DNA from: Blepharisma stoltei
Taxonomy: Eukaryota > Ciliophora > Heterotrichea > Heterotrichida > Blepharismidae
Length of the DNA stretch: 64,000 nt
Assembly (NCBI GenBank): GCA_914767885.1
Contig: CAJZBQ010000009.1
Span: forward strand, 372,001-436,000
Reading direction: 5' to 3'
Shown here: positions 32,090-42,384 of the stretch, in pieces
Layout of the letters: every line of letters begins with the position of its first letter
Position numbering within the stretch: the stretch's first letter is position 1
Translations under genes and position numbers: made by a program
The notes under the pieces: generated by a model
Seen by the model: the letters and a program-made list of their open reading frames with translations, nothing else
Databases searched by the model: none
Told to the model about the DNA's origin: nothing

Positions 32090-33917
32090 ATGAAATATAT
32101 ATGCCTGCTTTTGCTTTGTCTCAATGTTTATTTAACTGCAGGATATGAAAAATCAACAAAACAAGCATTTTTAGAAGTAAGTGAAGATTTGGATGAAGAT
32201 AGCTCAGATATTTCTGAAGGATCTAGTGATGAAGATTCAGATGAATTATATCTTTTTTATATTAATAAAAACCTAATTTAAATATAATAGAAAATTCTAT
32301 TCTTATCTGTATTGAGTTAATTGATAGATCATTTTAATGAAATAATACCATGAGGTAAATATAAATAAGATAAAATAAGAAATTGAATTAATAGAGAATA
32401 TATTTAGCATAGATGGCATAAGCGATGGAGATGATTATTCTTATACTGATTATGATGAAATGGATTATCAAGATAGTGATGAATCAGAAAGTGAAGAAGA
32501 CTACGACTCTGATGTCCTTGAAGATTATAGTTCTGAACCAGCAGAAGATGATGCAAGTGATGAAGATGAGCCAGAAGACAGCTCATCAGAGAGTACTGAA
32601 ACTTCTGACGAAACTATCTCAGAATCCAGCACTTCATCTACTGAAAACACTGAAACTTCAAATGAGTCTGAAAATTCAAGCGAAACTGAAACTTCAAGCG
32701 AAAATTCTTCATCTGATTCCAGTATATCAACATCTACAGGAACCTTAGCAGAAGGAGTAGGAACAGTTAACAGCAACCTAGCAGACTTATCATCACAATT
32801 TAGTTCTTCAATGCAAACTCTAAATGATCAATTGGACGTCGCAATCAATATAAATTCTCAAGTAGGCGTTGCTCTTTTAGATAACCAAATTTCTGACCTT
32901 GAATATGAGCTTGAAAAAGTTAATGACGAAATAGACGACTTAGAAAAAGAATACGCTGACCTTACAGGGGAATGCGATTCTTCAAATACATGCACAGACT
33001 GTTTACAAAATTCTAATTGCATATGGTGCAGCTCGTCACAAGAGTGTATGGTAGGGGACGAAGATGGCCCATATAGTGATTCTTGTAGTGAATATGATTA
33101 TAAAAAATGCTCAGATGGAGAATGTGGAGGATATGGAGACTGCACTGAGTGTTTGACTAATAGTTTATGTGGATGGTGTGAGAATGGAAGTTATTGCTTG
33201 GCTGGAAGTACAGATGATTCCGGCAGCTGCAGTTCGTCGTTTTATTACTATGAGCAATGCCCAGATGGTAGCTCTGATAGCGAAAATAGTTCAGAGGAAA
33301 ATGAGGACAGTCAGGATAGTGAAAGCAGCACTGATAGTGAAGAAGCTGAAGAGCTGCAAGAAGATATAAACGATTTAAAAGAATATGCAGCTAGTCTTGA
33401 ATTACAAATTGAAGAATTAGAAAATCAAAAAGAAGAACTTCAGAATACCGCATCTGAAGGAACTAGCATTGAAAGCGATGGCACTGTTGTTGAAGACAAT
33501 CTGCAAGGACTTGGCGAAGAAGTAGACAGCTTAGCAGAAGAAGAAAACGATGACTCTAGAGCTTATCAAGAATACCTAGCAAGTGTTTACAGTCAAACAA
33601 TTATTGATTCTACTGATGAAGCTATTGATCAAAGTACTGATGAAATTGTTACTGAAATTGATGAAAGCGAACAGGCAATTCAAGGTGATATTCAGAGCAT
33701 GGACAATAGTTTAAGTAACCAAATTGATGATATTGATGACCAAGTCGTTGAAATTGACGAAACACTTAATGAAGCAATTGACTCAACTGAAGAGTGGCAG
33801 CAAGAACAAAATGAAAGCGAGTCAGCTTCGACAAATTCAACGTCTGATGCTACAGAAACAACTGAAGCTTCTGAAGATACAACTGAAACCACGACAGAAG
33901 ATGAAGTGGCTGCTTAG
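32090..33917 (+). CDS. Secreted, acidic, PSI-domain and coiled-coil protein
   Basis: About 561 residues after removal of an IES at 32247-32388. A clear signal peptide (MKYICLLLLCLNVYLTAGY) is followed by a long Ser/Asp/Glu-rich segment. Two PSI-like cysteine modules come next (CTDCLQNSNCIWCSSSQEC; CTECLTNSLCGWCENGSYC), each with a CxWC core, then coiled coil and a Thr/Glu-rich tail. PSI modules are common in surface and extrusome proteins of protists, so a granule-matrix or surface role is plausible. The strong acidity suggests calcium binding, as in extrusome condensation. No membrane anchor is visible at the C-terminus (DEVAA). The function is inferred from architecture only. Confidence 0.75.
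32247..32388 (+). other. TA-bounded IES in the secreted-protein gene
   Basis: TA at 32247-32248 with TA at 32389-32390 (or 32392-32393; both keep the frame). Removal joins the signal-peptide part (DEDSDEL) to ENIFSIDGISDG and avoids several TAA codons. Confidence 0.7.
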
Positions 33918-34054
33918 ATGAGCTAATATATAATTATTTTTAATTCACCTAATAAAATGATTATTAAATGGACTGAGCAATTATTTAATATAAGAAGCAA
34001 ACTATGAGCTTTTATCCTTTATGAAATAGCAATGATAATTATAAGTAAAAAAAA

Positions 34055-34138
34055 TCCGATCACCCGGATTCGAACCGGGGACCCTGGGATGACTATTTTT
34101 CTACAGTCCCATGCTCTACCAACTGAGCTATAATCGGA
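34055..34138 (-). tRNA. tRNA-Tyr (GTA) with a short intron
   Basis: The acceptor arms TCCGATT/GATCGGA pair with one G-T. The D arm is AGCTCAGTTGGTAGAGC, the anticodon stem TGGGA/TCCCA with loop CTGTAGA, and the T arm CCCGGTTCGAATCCGGG. About 10 nt of extra sequence after the anticodon is the canonical place for a tRNA intron. CCA is not encoded. A T-run follows the 3' end on the minus strand, a Pol III terminator. Confidence 0.95.
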
Positions 34139-34220
34139 GACATGCTTTTCTCCTATTTTTCAAATAAATACAATCCAACATTATCATATCTTCACACCCA
34201 ATTAATAAATATCAATTACC

Positions 34221-34994
34221 TTAATTATCATCAGCCACTTTTGGTGCAAGAAAATACTTCAATTCTCCCAAATCAAACACAAACTGTATCACAATTGGTA
34301 CTTCTGGCGACAAAAATAGCACAACTTCCTCTGAAAGCATGGCTGCCTTATTAAATAAATTCAAATACCTGAGCGAAAAAGCCATATTTACATTTCCATT
34401 GACCCTTATAAATAAATTTTCTTCAACTTTATCTGAAACATTCCCCCTCATTGTTATGCATCCAGCGCCCACATTTCCGCTCACAGCAAATTTTATAGCT
34501 TCTTTATCAATAGAAATATTTAAGGTGTCAGTCACCTGTGTTAATTCTCTACAAATCTTCGTGAACTCTAAGCTCGACATTTTTACCTCAGCGCTGTATT
34601 CTTGCTCTGGAATACCTAAATGTTCTGCGTCCAAGGTCAATAAATTTAAATTAAATTCGCAGATTTTCTCGTTATTAGGCCCTTGAAAGGTGAGGGTGAG
34701 GATACCTGAGTCGCTTTCTGATTTTAATTTAATTGAGTCATCGTTGCCAGCTATTTTTAAGAGTTTGTTGAGGTATGTAATAGATATGCCGAGGTTTTGA
34801 GGCCGATCGCATTGAAATTCTTCGAATTCACTGGCTTTGAGGATGAGGACAATAAGAGCGATGTGAGAACTGTCCATAGCTTGGATACTGAGGCCATCAG
34901 ATGTGATTTCGAGGTTGACTTCGGTTACGAGCTCTTTGATGGATTCAACTATTTTTTTCAAAACGACGCCATTAGATAGCACTGCTTCAAACAT
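34221..34994 (-). CDS. PCNA: PCNA sliding clamp
   Basis: 257 residues, the family length. Two clamp domains: MFEAVLSNGVVLKKIVESI, MDSSHIALIVLILKASEF, then the interdomain loop LLTLDAEHLGIPEQEYSAEVKM and the C-terminal LKYFLAPKVADDN. The trimer encircles DNA and tethers polymerases and PIP-box proteins. The conserved Lys164-equivalent lies in the SIDKEAIKFAVSGN region by position, but I did not align it exactly. No IES or intron. It is adjacent to tRNA-Tyr, 82 bp away. Confidence 0.95.
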   Translation of the reverse strand: MFEAVLSNGVVLKKIVESIKELVTEVNLEITSDGLSIQAMDSSHIALIVLILKASEFEEFQCDRPQNLGISITYLNKLLKIAGNDDSIKLKSESDSGILTLTFQGPNNEKICEFNLNLLTLDAEHLGIPEQEYSAEVKMSSLEFTKICRELTQVTDTLNISIDKEAIKFAVSGNVGAGCITMRGNVSDKVEENLFIRVNGNVNMAFSLRYLNLFNKAAMLSEEVVLFLSPEVPIVIQFVFDLGELKYFLAPKVADDN

Positions 34995-36447
34995 TGTTTA
35001 TTAAGCCCCCCTAAATATTTATGATATTTAATTTCTTACTCTAGCGAATTTTATGCTCTTTATAGGAGGATTAATTCAATTTAGGAGATAATTGATAAAG
35101 TAATTGAAATATAGGACTTATAGAAATTTAACCACTATGAGAAGCTACAAATAAGGATATTTTTAAAATTTAAATATATATGTATAAAAAATGGTGTATG
35201 AGGTCCGACTCGTCCTCTTAGTGATGGTTATCTATGTATATTCGGGCACGTTTGTGAATCCATTGATCTAGCTAGCAAAATTGGACACCCTAAGGCAAGG
35301 GTTCTGGAGTCTAAACACAAAGCTGCTGTTTTGCGACCTAGTCAATAGGCATAATTATGACTCTTTTCTGTCTGAAGCATTAGGCCAGGATGGCTTGCCC
35401 TCAGGCTGTTACGATGATTATCCAAATTATGGGAGTAATTGATTAATTTTCTATGATAATCCAAAGGATAAAGACAATGCGATTATTCGAAGGGCTCAGA
35501 AAAAAGTGAATAAGCCAGGTGATAATTAGACACATAAAGAAACTGAGATGAAAATAATGGTTCTAAGATCACCGACTTAAAAGGGCAATAGCACCCGAGA
35601 AACAAGGGGCTTCTGTTTGGTCTCAGAGTTACCAGAAGTGATAGCCACCCAATTAGCCATCACCTTCAGACGGTTTCTTCGAAGCAGTCGAATAGAGAGG
35701 AGACCTGAAAGAGTTTAATTCTAATTCTAAACATTTAAATATCTGGCAAAATATTTCAAATATTATTCTTATAATAGTAGATAGAGAGTATGTTTGTAAT
35801 TAAGATAGAAGATTTTTAAAGGAAGTTAGTAAAAGCTCTTTGAGATTTGCCTTATGATGTTTACAATTCAAAACAAATCTCCTTATTTTTCGATAAAGAT
35901 TATTTTCCTGTATTAAAATAAAAGAATAGGAAATTCTGCATTGTTTTCACTTATTTTCGAATTTTAAAATCATTTTTCAGGATTTAATTCCTGTGCAAAG
36001 CATAATCTTTATTGAAATAATTATCTGCAAACATAGCTTCTTATTAAAATTACTCAAATAGCTATTTATAGGGATAATTTACTGATTCACAAATTTATTT
36101 AATAGCATTAGTTTTTAGAAATCTATCTTAAAGAGTCGTTTCTTAATAGCCTTAAGGTTTTAATAAGAAAATAAGATCAACTTTATATGAAAATTTTTCT
36201 CAATAATAGAATTCGAGGTGGCTATAAGCTTGAATGCTTTAATTAATTTTTAGCTTTTAGGAATTTACAATTTAGATTCGAAGAAATTCTTATAGCCAAA
36301 CTTTATTTCTAATAAATTATGCCATTATTATCTTCGAGAATAGATAGAAGTTATTTCACATAGATTAACTAAAGTCTTTTACTAAAATGAATCGGATGCC
36401 TAAAGCAATAAATTATGATATTATATTAAGGTAATAAATTTAACGAT
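34995..36447. other. Intergenic region with a retroposon-like insertion
   Basis: Apart from the insertion at 35178-35732, this is AT-rich with many stops in all frames; no gene is supported. It ends at the start of a coiled-coil gene. Confidence 0.5.
35178..35732 (+). mobile_element. Retroposon-like insertion with 10-bp duplication
   Basis: Flanked by ATTTAAATAT at 35168-35177 and 35733-35742. The insert is GC-richer, begins near ATGGTGTATGAGGTCC and ends in a short repeat tail (TTTAATTCTAATTCTAAAC). No open frame of note. The duplication is AT-rich, so chance is possible; start motif and tail parallel the element at 40101-41219. Confidence 0.5.
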
Positions 36448-37931
36448 ATGGATAGTCCACCACCATTATCTAACAGTCAACTGTCAATAGAAGCCAATGA
36501 AGCTAAAACTCCACAGCCAAAACGATCAATCTTGAAATCTCTAACACACCTGAAGATATTTTTTTTAATTTTTTTATAACGATCCTTCATAATGGTATTT
36601 TCAATTGATTTCAAAAAATTGCTTTTTTTGAGTGTTCTAACATATAAACTTTCTCGTTAAAAAAATTAACAATTATTATATCGTTATTTGCTGATTTTTA
36701 AACATTGCGACCTACATGTGTAATTTTTTCCACGTGTGGAGAGATGATTCCACATGTGAAGCCCTTTTGATTTCACATGTGGAATCATCTTTCCACACGT
36801 GGAAAAAATTACACATGTAGGTCGCAATGTTTAAAAATTAGCAAATAGCGATATAGAAATTTCCCATAGATAGCGCTGTTTGCCCTTGATTTGCCCATGA
36901 GAAAAATTTTTTGGTTTGACCAAACCATATGGGACTGGTCGAACCAAAAAATTTCCCAGTGGGCAAATCAAGGGCAAACAGCGCCATCTATGGGAAATTT
37001 CTATATAATATATTGAGCTTTTGTTAAATAATACAAATTTACATAACAACCTAAAATCATTTATTATACTTGATAAACTTTTGATAAAACTCAGGTTGAA
37101 AATTTCTTTCTTATATAGATTATTACAATAAAATAAATAAGAATATTTATACCTGAAATAATCCATAGAGTAGGAAGCTCCGGAAGCGATCTTTCGTTTG
37201 TCAAAGATAACGCAAGTCCAAAACGAGAAAAAATTACCAAAGGCCGAGAAATGTGATTAGCTACCAAATCAAGAAAAGATTTTGAAAACAAGCTGCAAAC
37301 TATGCAAAACCGAATAAATCACTTAAAACAACAAAAAGAAAAATCAATTCAACACATTGAAATTTGCAAAAAGAAACACGAAATCGAGCAAAAATTCAAA
37401 AATGAGAGAGAAGAAGAACTACAAAAATTAATGGACTATAAGCTTGAAAAATATCGAGAACTCGAAGAAAGAAAAAAGCATGTCCAAGATTTCGCTGAAA
37501 AACGAAAATTGGGTGTACAAACAGCTAGAGAAAGATTAATTAAGAAAAACAGAACAAATAATCTAATAACAAAAGAAGAGCGCAAAGAGCATGAAGAGTT
37601 TAAAAAGAAAATGATTGAGGAAGAACAAGAAAAAGCTCAAGAAAGAGCAAAATCAGCAATTAAGCAAAAAAGAGTAAACAGCCATAGAAAAAATACAAAT
37701 TCAATGCTGATGCTGAAGGCGAAAGAAGATGAATTTCATCAAAGGATTGAGTCAGAAGCAAAAGTGACAAGTGATGTAAAGAAAAAGTTAGAAGAACTCG
37801 AAATGCTGGAGAAAACACTAATTGAGGAACTCCAAGAGACCAAGGTCATTGAAGAGTTAGAGCTGAGCCGAACTTTAGGTCTTTCGTTCTTTTCTGTAAA
37901 TTCGACTTCAAGAACAAGTCGTGATAATTAA
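36448..37931 (+). CDS. Coiled-coil protein, interrupted by two palindromes
   Basis: 293 residues after removal of 36557-37158. The first exon (MDSPPPLSNSQLSIEANEAKT, 36 residues) joins at TA to IIHRVGSSGSDLSFVKDN. From about residue 70 to 270 it is a nearly uninterrupted Glu/Lys/Gln-rich helix (EREEELQKLMDYKLEKYRE; EEFKKKMIEEEQEKAQERAK). No domain is recognised; such proteins are common in ciliate cortex and basal bodies. TGA encodes Trp in REMWLATK. The C-terminus is Ser/Thr-rich (SVNSTSRTSRDN). Confidence 0.7.
36677..36855. repeat. 179-bp palindrome
   Basis: Arms start TATATCGTTATTTGCTGATT and end with the complement. The inner arms contain ACATGTGTAATTTTTTCCAC and repeated CACATGTG/CCACGTGT motifs, so the arm is itself partly palindromic. 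Confidence 0.85.
36852..37005. mobile_element. Second copy of the 153-bp TATAG palindrome
   Basis: Nearly identical to the IES at 28459-28611. It shares a TATA with the neighbouring palindrome, so it inserted at that palindrome's end. Confidence 0.88.
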
Positions 37932-38041
37932 ATAATTTTGCAACTTTTAGTCTTTTTTATTATCCTAAAATGAACTTAACAGGAATTTCCATTTTTACCA
38001 GAAAATGCAGATGGCATCACACGTTTTAGACAAATATTGTT

Positions 38042-38885
38042 TTATTGTTTTTGATAAATAACTTCTCCCTTTCCTTGCCTATATGCCATGGTCCTGGCCA
38101 TAACAAATAATAAATCACTAAGCCTATTAATGTAAACAAAAACATTTTCATCGATTTCCTGCCTTTCAAGCAAAGCAGCTAACTTACCTTCGTTTAAATT
38201 GGATAAAAAAAAAACTGTATGAATAAGATTTATCTATCCAAGTCATAACTTTATTAAAGCAGCATTTAACTCCAATTCTCTTTTACAATAATACAATTTT
38301 TAGTTAAATTTGATTTGGCGACATTAAATTGCCCATCAAAAAACTACTATAAAAAAATTATTATTTTTATAAAGCTTTGTTCTAATTTAAATATTAATTT
38401 CCCAAAAATGGAAATTTTATCAACATTTTGTTCCAATTAAGGAGGACTAAGCTTCTTTCTGCTCTTCTGCATATAGACCTTGACATGTGTAATCTTGAGC
38501 TTGCTTCCCCTCCTGATGGCAATATGAAATTTGTTAATTTCGGTAGAGCAGCATCTAAAATATCAATCCAGTTCTCCAAAACAGAGATATGGGAAGGATC
38601 AAATCTCGTTTTTAAAAGCTTATCTGTATCTTCAGATGATTGAAAAGTTGCTATACAAGCGCCGATATCCATTAATCTATTTTGGATTGTAAAAATTATA
38701 TTCATTATTTGAGAATCTTCCGAGCATGCAGCGGCTGCTAATCCCAAACTTGAGTTTAGCTCATCAGTATTTCCTAAAGCGTCAAAAACTGGGTTGGTTT
38801 TACTGAGCCGCTCGCCTGTGTAAAGACTAGTAGCGCCACGATCTCCGGTCTTTGTGTAAATTTTACTTTTGGCGACTCGTTCCAT
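38042..38885 (-). CDS. MMAB: Cob(I)alamin adenosyltransferase (PduO/MMAB-type)
   Basis: 191 residues after removal of 38180-38447. Motifs of the PduO family: IYTKTGDRGATSLYTG (ATP-binding N-terminus), ALGNTDELNSSLG, LPSGGEASSRLHMSRSICRRAER and the C-terminal VYINRLSDLLFVMAR. It transfers the adenosyl group of ATP to cob(I)alamin to make the coenzyme of methylmalonyl-CoA mutase in mitochondria. The protein starts MERVAKSKIYT with little or no presequence, so organelle targeting is not obvious from sequence. A degenerate family 2 MITE splits it between RRAERSL and AALLERQEID. Confidence 0.9.
38180..38447 (-). mobile_element. Degenerate family 2 MITE acting as an IES in MMAB
   Basis: TAA at 38180-38182 and 38448-38450 (TTA on the coding strand). 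Ends CTTACCTTCGTTTAAATTGG and GTTCCAATTAAGGAGGAC are decayed family 2 termini. Removal gives RRAERSLAALLERQEI in frame. Confidence 0.85.
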
Positions 38886-39033
38886 TTATGATAATACAAT
38901 AACACATAAAAAAATAAATTTTTTATATATAAATTTTCTAATTTATTTAAATTAATGTACATTAAATAATTAGATCTGATTTTAGAAAAATGTAATTCAC
39001 TAATAAAAATCTTATTTGAGGCTATAATTAATA

Positions 39034-39754
39034 ATGTTTGCTCGCTATGCTTTAAAGCTTTTTAAAGCTCGACCTTTTCAATCTTTTCGAGCTTTTGCAA
39101 ACATTGATGACGCCTCTGACCCAGAGCAAAGCAAATTAAAAGCAGCAGAGTCAGCACATGAATTTATTGATAAACAATATTAAAATAAATTTATCCGTAG
39201 CCATGCTTTTATTATTTTTCATGATTTTAATTGAAATTACTGATTAAATCAAATAAATTATTTATAGAATAATCAAGGCAAACAAAGTTGTCCTTTTTAT
39301 GAAAGGAACTCCAGATAGCCCACAATGCGGGTTCAGTAACTATAGAAACCTCCTTGGAGTGGCGCTGCAAGCGCAGGCCACTCCATGCGGAATTCATGGG
39401 TTGGTCGAACCAACGCACAGTTTTGGTTCGACCAACTCCTATGTTGGTTAAACCAACACAGGAATTCCGCATGGAGTGGCCTGCGCTTGCAGCGCCACTC
39501 CAAGAAAAGAAGTATATGTCGTTCAAGCTTTAAAATACTATCGAGTTGAAGATTTCCAAGCTGTGAACGTTTTAGAAGATCCAGAAGTGCGCGAAGAAAT
39601 CAAAAAATATTCAGATTGGCCAACACTGCCACAGTTGTATATCAATCAAGAGTTTGTAGGAGGATGTGATATTCTTACAGATATGCACCAAAAAGGGACT
39701 CTAATGGAGTTTTTCGAGAAAAATGGGGTAGTTAAGAAGCAGAAAGAGGAATAA
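39034..39754 (+). CDS. GLRX5: Monothiol glutaredoxin GRX5 (mitochondrial)
   Basis: 150 residues after removal of two IESs (39171-39264, 39341-39514). N-terminal mitochondrial-type presequence (MFARYALKLFKARPFQSF). Then KANKVVLFMKGTPDSPQCGFS with the monothiol CGFS active site, WPTLPQLYI (glutathione-binding cis-Pro region) and VGGCDILTDMHQKG. It carries a [2Fe-2S] cluster for the mitochondrial iron-sulfur pathway. The second IES cuts the codon just after CGFSN. The combined removal gives 453 nt, exactly 151 codons with the stop. Confidence 0.93.
39171..39264 (+). other. 94-bp TA-bounded IES (GLRX5)
   Basis: TA at 39171-39172 and 39265-39266. Removal joins AHEFID to RIIKANKVVLFMKG. AT-rich, non-repetitive. 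Confidence 0.85.
39341..39514. mobile_element. 174-bp palindromic IES next to the CGFS active site
   Basis: TA at 39341-39342 and 39515-39516. Palindromic arms TTGGAGTGGCGCTGCAAGCG and complement, with inner GGTTGGTCGAACCAAC-type repeats. Begins TATAGAAA like the other TATAG elements. Removal restores CGFSNYVVQALKYY. Confidence 0.92.
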
Positions 39755-40100
39755 TTTAATACATATTAGCTATTCATCATTAAAAATTATTTTATTTGGC
39801 TGCGCAGAGTTTAAGTTATCATGAATCAAAATGAGTAGGATTAGAGTCTACAAAGAGAAATTTTATTGATTTGAACTGGAATTAAATTTCTTATAGATTA
39901 AATTTTAAAATGGTTTAGACTTTTATGCAAATGACTTAATATTTTTCATTATCATAAAATAGAAATTTATATATCTGTTCTCAGTGATGGTTCTGTACGT
40001 ACAGCCTGTGTAATTTTAACTGTCAGCTGGTATAATAGCTAATGCTAAATTTTTATTATTAAATCAATTTATCAATTGAAGAATTTGCTTGTCAACTTAT

Positions 40101-41219
40101 ATATACATTAAAATGGCGACGGCGAGCCAGCCCTTTTTGTCAACACCTGTAGCCAGGAGTCTGCTAGAAGCCGGGGACCTTGTGGAAGGGGAAAAAGCGC
40201 TCGGGTGTATATCCGGCTAGGTTTTTCCTTGGCACAGTGGAGCGTCGAGTTTGGTCGACCGCAGCTCATTCTGACACCAGGGTTTTTGCCTCACTCCCCC
40301 CCCATCCTTGATCGAACGATTCGCCATCGTTCGATCAAGGATGGGGGTTAAAAAAAATTTATATATAAAATAAAAAATATGTGTGTATATTTTTTTTATT
40401 TACTTTTAAATAAGAGGGTTAAGAGTATTTAATAATTATTTTTACATCAAAAAATTGAATTAATTTCATAAAATATCAATTTTTAATATTTTGATTTGTT
40501 AGTTACCCTTTTAAACTGTATAAATTTTAATTTGTTCCTTACTGAATTAAAATTTTTTTCTTTAATTTTAAAGAATCTCTATTTTTTAGATTATTGAGTT
40601 TTCAAGCCTAGGTTGATGGCTAAATCACTTCGGATAGTTGATTTCGCAGCTTTCTGTCGTCCCAAAGCTCTGAAAACAACTTCATTAGGTACATCTTTCC
40701 AAGTTTTTGATAACTAATATATTTTTATATATATAAGAATTTGCATGATATGAAAATCGTTCGATCAAGGATGGGGGTTAATTTCCCCAATTTTAGGAAT
40801 TTTTACAGTCAATCGTTCGATCAAGATGGGGAGGGAGTCAGGGGAAATGGTTTCCAAGGTTGGAAAGGGGAAGCTCAGCAGCATCAGAAGGCACCTCCTG
40901 ATCAATCGGGCAACTCCCTAGCGTGAAACTTGGCGTTACTTCCCAGGCTTTGGATTTCCATTTTGGCCGACAGTCCTACCAGAAAATTTGTTTTTCAAAT
41001 TTTCGGAATGGGTAACCTCTGTCGACGTACTGTTGGATGGCGTAACTCATCCAACTACGGGTAGCGAGGGCACATCCTCGTCCAGTAGGAGCAACACATT
41101 GAAGGTCGTGATTGATTGGTAGTGAGCAGCCGGATGAAGCGTGAAGGGTGAAGGTAGAGTGGGGAAACCCTAGCTATTACGACGGGCCTCTTAATAATAT
41201 AGTTAATGTTAATGTTAAT
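40101..41219 (+). mobile_element. Retroposon with 14-bp duplication, repeat tail and nested MITE
   Basis: Flanked by GCTTGTCAACTTAT at 40087-40100 and 41220-41233. Soon after the left copy comes ATGGCGACGGCGAGCC. The right end is a (GTTAAT)n tail, the kind of simple-repeat 3' end left by target-primed reverse transcription. About 575 bp without the nested MITE (40294-40837). Its segment GCGTGAAACTTGG...GCCGACAGTC.TACCAGAAA is shared with the insertion at 3771-4340. No protein is encoded, so it would be non-autonomous. Confidence 0.8.
40294..40837 (+). mobile_element. Family 3 MITE inside the retroposon
   Basis: Ends CTCCCCCCCCATCCTTGATC and GATCAAGATGGGGAGGGAG. Flanked by TCA at 40291-40293 and 40838-40840. 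The left end has an adjacent inverted copy (GAACGATTCGCCATCGTTC). The interior is AT-rich. Confidence 0.85.
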
Positions 41220-42384
41220 GCTTGTCAACTTATTCTGCAATGCGAATTCATCAAGCTACAGCTTTGAAGTATATGGAGAAAGGTCGCGGAAAGTAGGACA
41301 TAAACCTAGGAATATAAGGATTCTTTTCTTCAAATATATTTTTACACACAGCTCCTTTGGGTTGATATTTATTAAATAAAATATTGAAATACATATATAT
41401 ATATATGACGTATAAAGATGAAATTAGGTATAATACAACTAAAATATGGCAGGCTGTTCTGAAATAATCTAATTAATATTCCAAAGTGAAGTATATTTGC
41501 ATCAGAAATAATCTAGAGCACTTACGAACCAAAATTTAGGGCTGATAATTATTGGAAAATAATAAAAAGCTGGAGATAGTCGAAAATAATCCTAAAATAT
41601 TTTTTATTTGTCTAAAAGCCATCTCCAGGCTTTTTTTGACCAGGGGAGACACCAGAAGGCTGAGATTCTCAATAAAGGCATCAAACTAACATTTTTCAAC
41701 AAATTTTGCTTTATTTGGCTATTTATTCTCCTTATATTTCATCAGCAAATATAAAGTGCTGTAAATTAAGAATAACTCAAAAATAAAGAGCATTATAATT
41801 AATTTATAAATTTCTGACATAAATCTTTGATTTTCAGACTATCAGTTTCACAAAAAATATGAAAGGCTAAATTTAAATTGGAGAATAATTATGAATTAAA
41901 ATAATCACAAATAATGCTTAATCCACAAAACCATTGGAAAAATCCCTATTTTTGCCTAAAAACATTCCCTCTGTGAGCAAACAAAATTTTTTATGAAAAA
42001 AATAATTTTGATATATAATTGATAATTAGTATAATAAAATCTCAGCTAATTCTGTTTAATTTTAAACAGCTGGCATTATAAGAATAAATTTTACAAATTA
42101 CATAAATATTTGGTTTCCGATTTTTGAGATTTAGGATTTGTTTTAAAATAAATTTTACTATAAATTTATATATAAATGTCTCTAAAAACAAAATTAATCC
42201 CCTCCGTGAGCGAACAAACTTTTTTGCTCGCTCATGGAAGGGGGAGTTAGGGAAAAATATTTTTGAAAATCCTCAAAAAAATACTGTATATTTTTCGTAT
42301 AATCTAAATAGCTTTTATTCAATTCCATAATGTAATATTGGAGATAAAACTGAACATTTATAATTTTAATAGAGAAGGATAAAT

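Larger units (their letters stand above)
36557..37158. other. 602-bp TA-bounded IES with two adjacent palindromes
   Basis: TA at 36557-36558 and 37159-37160. Removal joins LTHLK to IIHRVGSSG in frame with a length divisible by three. It contains the palindromes at 36677-36855 and 36852-37005. Confidence 0.75.
39755..42384. other. Repeat-rich intergenic region
   Basis: Contains the retroposon (40101-41219) and a truncated family 1 MITE at about 41931-42246, inverted; its right end GGGGGAG is followed by TTA and its left terminal repeat is missing. The remainder is AT-rich without supported genes. A GC-richer patch near 41605-41690 is unassigned. Confidence 0.6.

Noticed and set aside
32404-32776. 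Frames opposite or overlapping the acidic secreted-protein gene
   Set aside because: Shadows produced by its repetitive Ser/Glu/Asp codons.
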